Positions 12,863 through 26,883 of a stretch of 64,000 nucleotides of DNA are shown here, one piece after another (within the stretch, counting starts at the first letter, position 1; the number at the start of each line of letters is the position of its first letter). The position numbers and the translations under genes are program-made. The DNA comes from Tanytarsus gracilentus (lineage: Eukaryota > Arthropoda > Insecta > Diptera > Chironomidae): assembly GCA_038502055.1 (NCBI GenBank), contig JAXRKN010000043.1:7750001-7814000 (forward strand), in the 5' to 3' direction. The notes beneath the pieces were generated by a model that saw only the letters and a program-made list of their open reading frames with translations, was not told the DNA's origin and did not search any database.

Positions 12863-14255
12863 ATGAAATTTTCTCGAATATTTTTTCCACAGCTAATTGT
12901 GCCGAAAAATTCCGCTGTCAAGAGTCATGAGCTGCAGTCAAAGAGTCAAAAGGTGAGATTTATCTAAAATTAAATAAATTCACCCCCATTTAAATTGAAT
13001 TTTAGTTGATGCTGGATGTCGGCTTAATTAAACATTGTGGAAATGGAACTTACTACATCCTTCCACTTCTTCAGCGATCGATTGAAAAGCTCATCAATTT
13101 AGTCGATAAGTATATGATGGAAATCGAAGGACAAAAAATAACAATGCCAGCACTTACTGCGGCGGAGCTATGGAAGAAATCCGGAAGATTCGATAGTGCA
13201 CAAACGGAACTGATGTTGACCAAGGACAGACACGAGAGATTACAAATATTGAGCCCTGTAAGATAATTTTACTTTTAAACTTTAATTCAAAAATCCCTTT
13301 TTAGACGCACGAAGAATCCGTAACAAGTCTCATCGCATCCATATCGCCAGTTTCATACAGAAATCTTCCCATTCGACTTTATCAAATCACTCCAAAGTTT
13401 CGCGATGAATTAAGACCCAAATTTGGGTTACTCAGAGCGAAAGAATTTCTCATGAAGGACATGTATACGTTTGACGTTGATCTCAATAAAGCTAGAGACA
13501 CTTACGATGCTGTCAATGAGCAATATGCGAAAATTATGAAGGAACTAAATGTGCCTTACGTTAAAATTGAAGCCGACACGGGCAACATGGGTGGAAATGT
13601 CTCGCATGAATATCATCTATTGACACCAATCGGCGAGGACTCGATAATCACGTGTCGAAAGTGTTCTAAATCAATTAACAAGGAACTAGCGAAAGAAGAC
13701 AAAATCTGCTCGAATTGTGACTCAAACTGTTTAGAGAGTCAGCAGGGCATTGAAATTGCACACACATTCATTCTCGAAGATCGCTATTCGAAACCTTTAA
13801 AGGCGACATTTTTAAACAATAAAGGAAAACCGGAAGTTCTTCAAATGGGATGTTATGGCATAGGTATCACTCGATTAATAGCATCGTGCATTGAAATTCT
13901 CTCAAGTGAGAATGAAATCCGGTGGCCTGAACTACTGTCGCCCTATAAAGTTTGCGTAATTCCACCTAAAGCTGGAAGCAAAGAGGAAGTGACGCTCGGA
14001 GATCTCGGAAAGGAAATTTATCACACTTTGTCTAAAAATTTAATTAACGACGTCGTTATTGACGATAGAACAAGCATGACAATTGGAAAGAGATTGGTGG
14101 ACATGAAGAAATTAGGTATACCTTATATTTTAATCATTGGATCTAAGTCGTTGGATGAAAAACCAACAATAGAAGTACATAGTTTAAATAGCAATGAAAT
14201 AGTTAATCTTAGTGTTGATGAAGCAATTAGTTATGTCATTAAATCATGTCAATAA
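12863..14255 (+). CDS. Mitochondrial prolyl-tRNA synthetase
   Basis: Exons 12863-12952, 13006-13257 and 13305-14255 give 430 residues. It is a class IIa aminoacyl-tRNA synthetase that charges mitochondrial tRNA-Pro. The catalytic core is visible in order: a proline-pocket TxE loop (THEES), motif 2 around FRDELRPKFGLLRAKEF, MKDMYTFD, then GIEIAHTF and motif 3 GCYGIGITRLIA. The C-terminal part (from about VCVIPPKAG) is the anticodon-binding domain. The long editing insertion of bacterial ProRS between motifs 2 and 3 is reduced to a short stretch with two CxxC pairs (CRKCSKS, CSNCDSNC), as expected for the mitochondrial (PARS2) type. The N terminus (MKFSRIFFPQLIVPKN) is basic and hydrophobic, as in a targeting peptide. 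Confidence 0.94.
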
Positions 14256-14507
14256 ATCCTAATTTTAATCTTGATATAACTTTTTATTGATTTATATATC
14301 TTACTAAAGTCTGAACTTTACACTTTATAATTTATTCAATAACTTTATGATTTTGGAATATTTAACACAAATTTCAGCTCGCAAGTTGGAGCTTGAATTA
14401 AAATTGGAATTATAACTTTTTTTCATACGGCGAGAAATAATTTACAGCGTAGCTTTTGAAGCACTCACATGACGAAGATGACGATAAGATCAAGTGATTT
14501 TTAGTGT

Positions 14508-14914
14508 TTAGTGTCCCTCAATTGCATTGTGTTCTGGTTCCCAGCCATCATCAATCAACTTATTGCCCCATTCTCTGGCCATAATTAGAATTGTGTTCTG
14601 ATGAAGCTTGGGTCCAATCAATGGATTCATTTGTGCCATATAGCAACAGATCCAGCTGGAAGATTTTTACTGGATGTTAAAAAAATTGATTAAAAAGACA
14701 ATAATAGATGACATACAATAACCAGCACGTCGCTCCTGTCAGGATGAAGACACACTGGACGATTCTGAAAATTTAATAAAAAAATATTACAATGGAAAAT
14801 TTATTTTTAAGTCATTTCTCACCCTCTGTTCGGTCCTTTAGGAGCGATGATTGGTAAAACGATTCCGATGACACCAAAGATTCCGGTAAAGATGAAAAAT
14901 GGCAAGGCTCCCAT
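14508..14914 (-). CDS. VhaM9.7: V-type proton ATPase subunit e
   Basis: Too short for simple ORF calling. Minus-strand exons 14914-14823, 14764-14717 and 14655-14508 join in frame to 95 residues. It begins MGALPFFIFTGIFGVIGIVL, continues through APKGPNRG, and has the diagnostic block ICCYMAQMNPLIGPKL followed by MAREWGN. Two membrane helices span about residues 5-25 and 33-54. Subunit e belongs to the membrane-embedded V0 sector of the proton pump that acidifies endosomes, lysosomes and secretory organelles. An untranslated exon probably lies at about 15168-15210, ending in CTGCAAG|GTAATT. It contains an ATG out of frame with the main start. The symbol is the fly family name; the a/b/c/d paralog is not assigned. 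Confidence 0.93.
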
Positions 14915-15167
14915 CCTGAAATTGTGTTAAATATAATTTTTTCACTACAGAAAAATATTTTGAGAAATGAAATCAATATTTGAGGGAGCTGTGACTGCGG
15001 GTCATGTGACGGTGTGCGGGAAATTCAAAAAATATTTTTCCCTTCACTAACCGCGCCTTATACATCGACGTGTGAGAGAGAAAGAGAGAGGTGATCGAGT
15101 AAGTGAAATTCTCGTCCACATTTTAATTAAATTGTCTGCTAAATACCTACAATCTAGCACTAATTAC

Positions 15168-15309
15168 CTTGCAGGAGAGTAGCCAGCCCACAGACCCACA
15201 CGAATACCATCGAGAACACTAAAATCATAGTGAATTACGCAAGAAATATCTAGAATTAAATATCTGCGATAATATCATAACAAATAGTTACCCCGAATCG
15301 AGATATAGG
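15168..15309. promoter_or_regulatory. Short divergent promoter, V-ATPase e / porphobilinogen deaminase
   Basis: The putative minus-strand untranslated exon of the V-ATPase e gene has its donor at about 15168. The plus-strand start codon of porphobilinogen deaminase is at 15310. Both genes must be initiated from roughly 100-140 bases, the second such compact divergent pair in this window. Confidence 0.4.
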
Positions 15310-17096
15310 ATGTCAACAATTAAAAAAAATGGAAGCGATTCGCGAGAAATTATTAAAGTTGGATCGAGAAAGAGCGAGGTGAGTTACTTAATAATTGACT
15401 ACGTCATCAGAATGTCCTCTAACCTAAAGAATTTTCTTAGCTCGCTCTAATCCAGACGAAGTATGTTATTTCGTGTCTCCAGCAGCTCTTTCCCGACGTC
15501 AAATTCGAGATTCGTGAGTATGACTGAAATGTTCGTTAACATCGTGACTTGACTCGATAAAATAATTTCAAGATACCATGACAACGATGGGTGATCGTGT
15601 GCTCAATAAATCACTGCCGAAAATTGGTGAGAAATCTCTTTTTACCAAAGACCTCGAAGAGGCATTGGAACATGGTGGTGTTGATTTTGTCGTTCATTCG
15701 TTGAAAGTAATTTAGATCTTAATTTTTTATAAATGCATAAATGAATTAATTCAATGTTCAATTTTTCTTTTTGAAGGATTTACCCACTCAACTTCCATTC
15801 GGCATGGCTATCGGTGCCATTCTGGAGCGTGAAGATCCTCGCGATGCTCTCGTGTTGAACAATAAGTTTATTGGAAAGAAGCTAAAGACACTGCCGGCTG
15901 GTTCTCTCATTGGAACTTCCTCTCTCCGTAGAGCTGCTCAACTGTCGCGATTCTACGATCATTTGAAGATTTGTGACATTCGTGGAAATTTAAATACTCG
16001 CTTGGCGAAGCTTGACGCACCAAATTCTCAGTTCGCTGGGATAGTTTTAGCTAACGCGGGCCTAAACCGAATGGGATGGACAAAACGTGTTGATCAAGTT
16101 ATTGAGCCGGAAGAGCTGCTCTATGCTGTTGGACAAGGTGCTCTCGCCGTTGAGTGTCGTGCTAATGACTCATTCGTTTTGAATCTTTTATCGAAGCTCT
16201 GTGATTTAAAATCGCAGTGCAGAATCTTGGTGGAGAGAAGTTTTCTCAAAACTCTCGGCGGCGGTTGTTCAGCTCCGGTCGCTGTCAACTCTGTCCTAAC
16301 TCCAGTTCCTAATTCCATCGAGGAATACACTCTCAACGTGGAGGGTGCAGTTTGGTCACTAATCGGTGATATTGAGATTAAAAATGAAGTTTCAACTGAA
16401 CTCGCATTGGATGTTGAGGGAAAGAAAGTTGCGGCTGTGCCGACTAAGCGTCAAAAATTGAGTGTTGCCGGCTTAAAAAGTCCCGATGTAATTCACGAAA
16501 ATCCATTCAAAGGCGACATGGAAGATCTGGTGACAATTCACGGAAAAGTTTGCGGAAGTGCTTCTTCATCAGTTGATAAATCATGTGAAGGCGACTGCAA
16601 GTCTAAGAACTCTTGCAAGAGAAAATTCGAAGCCATCAAAATGCCAATTGGATCCGATTTTATGGGCGAATGTCCAGTGTTAAACACTGCCGAGAAAGTT
16701 TCATTCTCACTCGATTGCATTGGAGATAAGAATGGCAGTAGTGAACCGTGTGTTTCGTGTCCATTTAGTCAGAAAGAGACAATTCAAAAATTCCCAAAAG
16801 AGATGGTTGATAAATGTCCATTTTTAAAGCAACAACAGGAACAAAAGAAGGCCGTCGAGTTGATTGACTACGAAGAAAATGAAGCCAAAAATGGAAGTTC
16901 AAGCGAGAAAAAATCTTTGATTTCTGACTTTGAAGAAATGAAGCTCTATTGCGGACTCTTCTGTCATTCGGAAGCCACTCGGCCTATTTTTGAAAAATGT
17001 GAAAATTTGGGAATTGAATTGGCGCAGAAACTCATCGACGACAAGGCACTGGAAGTGATGAAAATCGCTCAAGATGAAATTCACTCGAAAGCTTAA
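15310..17096 (+). CDS. l(3)02640: Porphobilinogen deaminase (hydroxymethylbilane synthase) with long C-terminal tail
   Basis: Exons 15310-15378, 15441-15513, 15573-15706 and 15777-17096 give 531 residues. The enzyme condenses four porphobilinogens to hydroxymethylbilane in cytosolic heme synthesis. Visible marks are [15 protein letters not shown] at the N terminus, [42 protein letters not shown], and the dipyrromethane cofactor cysteine in [11 protein letters not shown] (about Cys256). The catalytic part ends near residue 360. The remaining tail of about 170 residues is Cys and Lys rich and holds three Cys-Pro motifs (ECPVL about 391, SCPFS about 420, KCPFL about 439). These resemble the heme-regulatory motifs of ALA synthase. 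The fly ortholog is also longer than vertebrate PBGD. AATAAA lies at about 17109. The symbol is the fly name. Confidence 0.94.
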
Positions 17097-17485
17097 AAAG
17101 TGCTCGAAAAATAAACGCATGCGGTGCAGCTACCTCAATGATTTTAGACAATTTACAATACTGAAACTTTTTGCATGGACAAATTTATATATATATATAC
17201 AAAATTTTTTATATAGAATAAAAAGTGGGGAATCGAAATCACATTTAAAAGTCGGCGTTTAACAGTCAATATCGTCAAACGATACATTTTTATTTCACAT
17301 ACTTTTGTGTGGGATCTTCAATTAATTAATTACGTGGAGTTTTTTTAAATGCTAAGATAAGATAGAGATAGAGAGAGAGAGGATGAACAATTGGGGGGAA
17401 AGTGGTGGTGGTTGTCGTTAAAGTGCCGAGTGCCACTTGAATACGATTATAGCAATTACACTAGTTTTGCTTAAGTCTTATAAGT
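17097..17485. other. 3' regions of convergent PBGD and malic enzyme genes
   Basis: About 390 bases between two stop codons on opposite strands. They contain an AATAAA for the plus-strand gene (about 17109), a short TA run (17184-17201) and a GA-rich run near 17362-17383. No coding sequence was seen. Confidence 0.5.
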
Positions 17486-21144
<3,659 letters not shown>

Positions 21145-21827
21145 TTTTTGATGTCGATATCTTAACGCGTTAATTAATTTGATACGTTTTAATTATTTGA
21201 GCTGATTTTTCAATAAGCTTGTCCCAAACAGTGTTTTTAGATAATGAAAATCTTCTTCCTCTCTCTCGCGACTAAAAAAATCACGAATTTTTTTGAAAAG
21301 CTCGCGCCTACTTCAATCTTCTTCAAGTGAACGAAGAAGACTGAAAAGAATATCGAGTAAAATTATGGATAAAACTCTCGAAAATAAAATTCTCTCAATG
21401 CGCATGCGAACAAGCCAAATGAAAAATGTGCGATTGTGGTGGTTTTCCTACGAACGAACCGATATCTCACATTACTTTCACGCGTTTGTTTACCCGACGA
21501 GAAAAAGTTGTGTGTGAAAATTATTGCATGAGTAACAAGTAGCACGTGGTCGAGATGCTGATATTATTTTTTGTGTTCATTCATGAACAAGTTGTCGTCA
21601 CAGAAATAAATTGTATTAATTTGTGTTATTCGGTGAAAATAAAGTTTATCGTCATATGTTTTCACAGCTGAGAAAAATTTCTTAGCTTTTTTTTAAAAAA
21701 TTGCTTTTTTGAGAGTCGAAAAAATTATTTTTTTAAAAAGAGAATTTGTAATTTTATTTAATTTTCAGCCAATTTTAAGAAAAACATTATTTTTTCACAA
21801 TAATTATACTATAATTTTTTTAGAAGG
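21145..21827. other. Malic enzyme 5' region, no other gene seen
   Basis: Upstream of the malic enzyme start on the minus strand. It contains TCTCTCTC and poly-T runs. Two overlapping open frames near 21293-21545 lie on opposite strands, are Arg/Ser rich and have no domain. I treat them as non-coding promoter or 5' UTR sequence. Confidence 0.4.
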
Positions 21828-21879
21828 ATGTTGCCTCGTTTTGCTGTGATTTTCAGCTCAGAGTGGCTATCATTGTTGC

Positions 21880-22360
21880 ATCAATTTTGTTGCATAAAAT
21901 TTGAGATTAAAATAAATCGGATTAAAGTGTTGAAAATTGTTGTATATGTTGTTGAGATTGTTGCATCGATTTTAAAAATGCCCTTTTCAGGGAAAATTGT
22001 TGAAATCTTATTTCTTATATGTTGTCAAACTGTTGTTATATTATGTTGTGATAATGTTGCATACGAAATAAATTTTAAATATTTTTTTGTTGTGAAAATG
22101 TTGTATAACTATGTTGTGAAATTGTTTCCATAATTTATTTGAAATTTTTTAGTGTTGTGAAATTGTTGCATACACTTTGTTGTAAAATTGTTGCATACGA
22201 AATAAATTTTAAATTTTCTAGGTGTGAAAATGTTGCTACATATGATGTGAAAATGTTGCTTGAAATAAATTTTAAATATTTTTTTGTTGTGAAAATGTTG
22301 ATGAAATAAATTTAAATATTTATGTTGTGAAAATGTTGTCATGAAAATAAATTAAAATTT
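21880..22360 (+). repeat. Degenerate minisatellite, left arm of an inverted pair
   Basis: Units of about 40-50 bases with the core GTTGTGAAAATGTTG, usually followed by GCATACGAAATAAATTTTAA and a T run. At least eight partial units are readable. The same unit occurs in reverse complement at about 24040-24710, so the two arrays could pair with a spacer of roughly 1.7 kb. Confidence 0.8.
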
Positions 22361-23018
22361 AGAGTCATGTGCGTTTATTGCATATTTTGGCAAAACTTTA
22401 TATTAAAATATTATTAAATCATTAAAAAAAAGTATGGAGATAGTTAAGAAAATAAAGAAAATTAAATGATCAACTTTATTTTAAAAATCATTTAAAAAGG
22501 AAACAAATAAGAAAATTAAAAAGAAAAAATGATCTAATTAAAAATGTTCAAATTTTAAATTAAGAAAAATATTTTGCACCCTGTTGAAGATCTATAAGAA
22601 TAATTTTAGAGGGGTGTTTTTTAACTCATTATAATTTTGAAAATAAGATCGTTTTTGAGTATTTAAAGAAAACTTTTTGTAAAAGGGAAATGTATTCAGT
22701 GCCTGAAAGATCAGAGTATGATATACACCTTTAAAAAGTAATTTTTGTTAAAATTATTTTTCATTTTCCGGGTTTAAGGTTTGTTTTAGTCGAGTGAGTT
22801 GATCGACTTTTAGAGTCGAATGGCAAATAGTGCGATCGACCCGAACCGATGAAATGGTAAAATCGCAAAGTCGGTGGCGTTTTCGTGTAAATTTTATTTT
22901 ATTTTTTGAACTAAATGAAGCTCTTAGCTCTAGTAAGATTTTATGAGAAATTTTCAGCCATGCTACTCTTTGAAGCCACAGGTGGCCAAAATGTGATTTT
23001 CATAATTTTTATATTATA

Positions 23019-23778
23019 AAACTTTATGTTCTCGTTGAAGATATAAGGATTTAAATAGGTGTTTCTTTATAATTAATAATTTTTAGTTAAATCAAATTTC
23101 ATTTGTTTTCGTTGGTTAACAAAACCAACTGTTATCTTAGTGACACAGTTGAGGAAGGAAGGGTGAGTATTACGGACAAATCTTATGCTGTACTCCCATG
23201 TACGACTAAGCTAGATGGAGGAAGGTTGTAGATAACAATATTTTATAAAATTGGTTTGCATTATGTTAAATGTTTGTTAGTTTTGTGTTGTAGGTAGGCA
23301 GTTATACGGTTAGTTAGGGCTGAGGCGGTTGTATTGATGAAAACTTTTATCAATGCCGTCGAAACCATCTTTTATTTTTTATTTTTACAACTGCAACGTA
23401 AGGTTCGTTACTAACCCACAATTGTGAATTCACAATGAAAATTTTACATCATGGATAACGACTTGATTGGGTTTCCGCTTGCGTTCCGTGATGCTAACAC
23501 TAAACCTCTTAGTGGGAATATTCGATCGACGGCATTTCTCCTTGAGTTATGTGCAGTTCCTCGGTGGACGTTCCTGAAAGGGACGTCTGCCCTAGGGAAT
23601 ATATATTTCTTAAGAGTTATTTATACTTTTAAGTTAATATGCAAAGGTTACGTTTTAATCCTCAGCCTAGCCGCAAGCTATGGAAAGGAGACAAAAACGG
23701 GCGCGTCTTCCTGGTTTTCTCAGGGCCACCACTATGTTATCAATCAATCAATCAATCAAACTTTATGTTCTCGTTGAA
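23019..23778 (+). mobile_element. Retroelement insertion with 21-bp target-site duplication and (ATCA)n tail
   Basis: Bases 23019-23039 and 23758-23778 are an identical 21-mer (AAACTTTATGTTC...GTTGAA). They flank a 718-bp insert (23040-23757) whose 3' end is five tandem ATCA units. A long target duplication plus a simple 3' tail and no terminal repeats indicates target-primed reverse transcription by a LINE-type machinery. The insert is either a SINE or a 5'-truncated non-LTR element. A 108-codon open frame in it (23451-23777) matches nothing I recognise and runs into the flank, so I do not call it a gene. It sits between the two minisatellite arms. Removing it leaves one uninterrupted copy of the target. 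Confidence 0.85.
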
Positions 23779-24039
23779 TTGTTTGGAGTATTGTTGCTTT
23801 AATTATTTTTAGTTGTGGCCAACATTATCCTGATTTAATGGCGAGTTCAACGACATATATGAAGCCATAGATCTGGAAAATGGACATTAGTGGCACTCCT
23901 GGTCGATCATGATGGAAATTCCTCAAAAAAACTCAATGTAAATTGTTGCTTAGTTCATTTTATATGTGTTTTGAGAAGTAGGCATTTGAGTTTACCAATT
24001 TAGTTATTTGGCATTTTGTTATATGGCAACATAGTTACA

Positions 24040-24710
24040 ACATGAGAAAATTAAATTTATTTCTTATGACAGCATTTTCACAACATAATATATGGCAACA
24101 TTTTCACAACAAAAAAATATTTAAAAATTATTTCGTATCGCAACATTTTCACAACATAATATATAACAACATTTTCACAACAAAAAAATATTTAAAATTT
24201 TTAGCACAATTTTCAAAAAAAAATTTTAATTTTTTGTATGGCAAATTTTCAACATAATATATGACAACATTTTCAAAAGATTTTAAATTTTCTTGATTTT
24301 CAAAATATTATAAAAATTTTCAAAAATTTATTCGATGGAAATTCAAAATAATATATGAAACATTTTCAAAAAAAAAATATTTAAAAATTTTTCGTTGGCA
24401 AAAAGAGTGTGTTGCGCTCTCGGGTGGGCGTCCCGGGGGAGCCTGCTGTTGAGGGAAAAAGGGTTTTATACTTTCTTAGGAAATCTTAAGAGTTCTGCAT
24501 GGTTTGCGTCTCCTTGGTAACTCCAACGCGCTACCTCTCAGTCATCAATCAATCAATCAATCAAAAATTATTTCGTATGGCAACATTTTCACAACATAAT
24601 ATATAACAACATTTTCACAACACTAATTATTTTTTTGGTGGTAAATCTAAACTTTTATGACAACAATTTCGAAAAAAAAATATTAAAATTTTTGTATGGA
24701 AAATTTCACA
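24040..24710 (-). repeat. Degenerate minisatellite, right arm (inverse of 21880-22360)
   Basis: Repeats of GCAACATTTTCACAACA with TATTTAAAAATTATTTCGTAT between them. This is the reverse complement of the left-arm unit. Decayed copies continue as GTATGGCAACA near 25350-25400. The array is interrupted at about 24402-24565 by a retroelement fragment. Confidence 0.8.
24402..24565 (+). mobile_element. Short retroelement fragment with (ATCA)n tail
   Basis: A GC-richer block (CGGGTGGGCGTCCCGGGGGAG) of about 160 bases interrupts the minisatellite. It ends in the same five-unit ATCA tail as the 23040-23757 insertion. The flanks (AAAAATTTTTCGTTGGCAA before, AAAAATTATTTCGTATGGCAA after) are near-identical. 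This could be a decayed target duplication or simply two copies of the host minisatellite unit. Confidence 0.65.
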
Positions 24711-24959
24711 ACTGTGTTGAACAGTTTCCAAGTATCCCGGTAGAAAGGTTCAAATTTGTTTATTTGGTTCATTATTCAAATGTTGTTCAATCAGTTCGTT
24801 CAAATGTGGTGTTTTGTATGAAGGTTGAATGCCCTTGTTAATATTTAATCATTTCATTTATTCAATCAACTAATTTGAACTCAATTGAATTATTGTGTTG
24901 ATAATTGTTTTAATTAAAAATTTTTTGTTATTTGTTATTTCTGTTCCCTTTCGTGTTCT

Positions 24960-25100
24960 TTATTAATTTAACTTTTTTTTTGTCTATTTTTTTGTTTGGG
25001 TTGTTTTTTGTTGTCTTATCTTTTTTTGCTGCGCCGACTCGCTCGAACTAGGATCCTGTTTGTAGCGCGCGGTAACCATGAGCCACCGAGGAACTTTTGT
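24960..25100 (-). mobile_element. tRNA-like SINE head with A-rich tail (candidate)
   Basis: Read on the minus strand from about 25100, the sequence CGGTGGCTCATGGTTACCG resembles a pol III A box. About 30 bases on, CCTAGTTCGAGCGAG resembles a B box. Further on (25020 down to 24960) it becomes a run of (CAAAA)-like A-rich sequence. It does not fold convincingly as an intact tRNA, so I call a tRNA-derived SINE, not a tRNA gene. Confidence 0.5.
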
Positions 25101-25640
25101 TAATATTTTGTTTTATTCTTTTTTTTTTCATTTGCCAACTATTTAATATTTTTTTTTCTTTTTTTTTTTTTTTTTTTATTTTTTCTTTTTTTTATTTTTT
25201 TTCTTGGTTTTATGCTTTATTATAACGTATGCATTAAAAAAAAATAAATTTTTAAGTTAGTTATTGCGGGTTTTTAAAATCTGACTTCTGCAACACTTAT
25301 ATGCAAATTTTGCACCTTTATCCGTGTTTTTTTAATCTCGAAATTTGTATGGCAACAAAATTGTATGGCAACAATGATTTATATGGCCACATTCTTGTGA
25401 CAACAATCCTGTTGCTAAAAAAATTAAAGTATAATTATAGCTCCGCTATGTATTAGAGTTTGATTTCTAAAGAAAATCTTATGCTTCCACTTAAAACTAT
25501 CTCACGTTAATTTACATTTAACAATTTTCTCTCTTTATTCTTTCGCTCTGTGAAAAAGTTTTTTTGTTAATTTTATTGAAAAAGTCTCACACGCTCTCTT
25601 AAAGAAATCTCAGCACAAACACTGCCACAATGAAAAGAGA
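25101..25640. other. Poly-T tract and decayed repeats
   Basis: A long T-rich tract covers 25117-25205. Decayed minisatellite fragments (GTATGGCAACA) lie near 25348-25410. No coding sequence was seen. Confidence 0.5.
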
Positions 25641-25648
25641 GCGTTTTC

Positions 25649-25834
25649 TATAAAAACTCGGCACGGCTGCGATCACTTGGTTAGTATTACTTTTTCGCTC
25701 CGAACTTATTACGGTGTGCTGGTGCAGTGTCGAGTGAATTAAATTAGCAGCAAGCGATTATTGACATATGACTCAAAGTGCGTGAAAGAAAGTTATTTTA
25801 ATTATACGAACTTGTAACGAGAGCATAGTAAAAG
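25649..25834 (+). promoter_or_regulatory. Putative TATA promoter and untranslated first exon of the aminopeptidase gene
   Basis: TATAAAAA occurs at 25649-25656. About 25-35 bases later is a plausible start region (GATCACTTGGTTAG). A donor AAAAG|GTTAGTGAGG ends the exon at 25834. The matching acceptor is TTCTTGCTAG at 26865-26874, ten bases before the aminopeptidase start codon at 26884. The intervening 1.04 kb shows no coding sequence. Confidence 0.5.
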
Positions 25835-26883
25835 GTTAGTGAGGATTGATTAAGTTGAACAATTAAGTGATAAGATGAAGTTTAGAAAAAAAAATTGAGA
25901 GTTTTTGGAGTGACGTGATTAGAAAAATAATTAGAGGCAATTTTTTGAGAGAAATTATTTCCAAAAAAATCTTAAAAATCATAAAAATCTGAATCGATTT
26001 AAAAGATGAAAAATTTGACAAAAAATTAAGTTTTTTCTTCTTTTTATCACACATAAGTTCAGGTCCTGTAAATTTTTACAGTTACTTTTCCATCCACGAC
26101 TCGACTCATAAATTCCTTCCGTTCTCGACACTAAAAACTTTTTTGGTGTTCTTTCCATAAACTCGTATCTCCAGCAGAGAAAGAAGAAAATGCTCAAAAA
26201 AATCAAACATTGAAACCGGCTTGAACACGCAAAAAAAGAAATTAAAGACAAAAATCCTCGGAAAGAGTCGAAGTCGAATGTGTCATTAATTTATTTAGCA
26301 TTGAACTTCACAATTGATGGAATTTTAAAAAGCAAAATTTATATTCATCAACACGCAAAGAGTGATAAAAAAAATTATCGAGGAGCTTTTTCAAGATCAC
26401 GTTGCTGGCCGCATACAAAGTAAAGTGTGAGGGGAAAAGAAAATTATGGTGGAAGTGAGGAAAGGATTGATGATCGATTATGAGAGTCGTAAAATTTCAA
26501 ATTAATGGAGTGCAGTTAAAAATTAATTAGTTCAAGTAGCAATTTCATGAAAATTTATTGTGTGTTTATAGATTTATTCTTTATTAGTTTTAGTGGTAAT
26601 TTTAAATTTATTTGATCAGAATTCTTTAAAATTCTACTAATTTAAATTTTAATGTTTGCGTGGTTAATTAACACCATGTGACCATGTCAAATTTTACAAA
26701 ACAAAACCTCCTTATCCATGTCACTTTCCTCTCCAAAAAAATAACGGCACCGACCTCGATAGTAAAAAAAGCAAATTGAAATGTTTTCAAAATGCAAAGC
26801 AATCTTTCTCAATTTTCATGACAATTGAAGTGCTTAAACAATTCAATTAGCATTTCATGAATTTTTCTTGCTAGTTAGACATC

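Noticed and set aside
23451..23777. 108-codon frame inside the 718-bp retroelement insertion
   Set aside because: No recognisable domain, and it runs through the ATCA tail and the target duplication into flanking DNA.
21830..24710. CRISPR-like repeat-spacer array
   Set aside because: Units vary in sequence and spacing, lie in inverted arrays, and the surroundings are clearly eukaryotic.
25032..25100. Possible tRNA gene
   Set aside because: Box-like motifs are present but the arms do not form a credible cloverleaf. A SINE head fits better.
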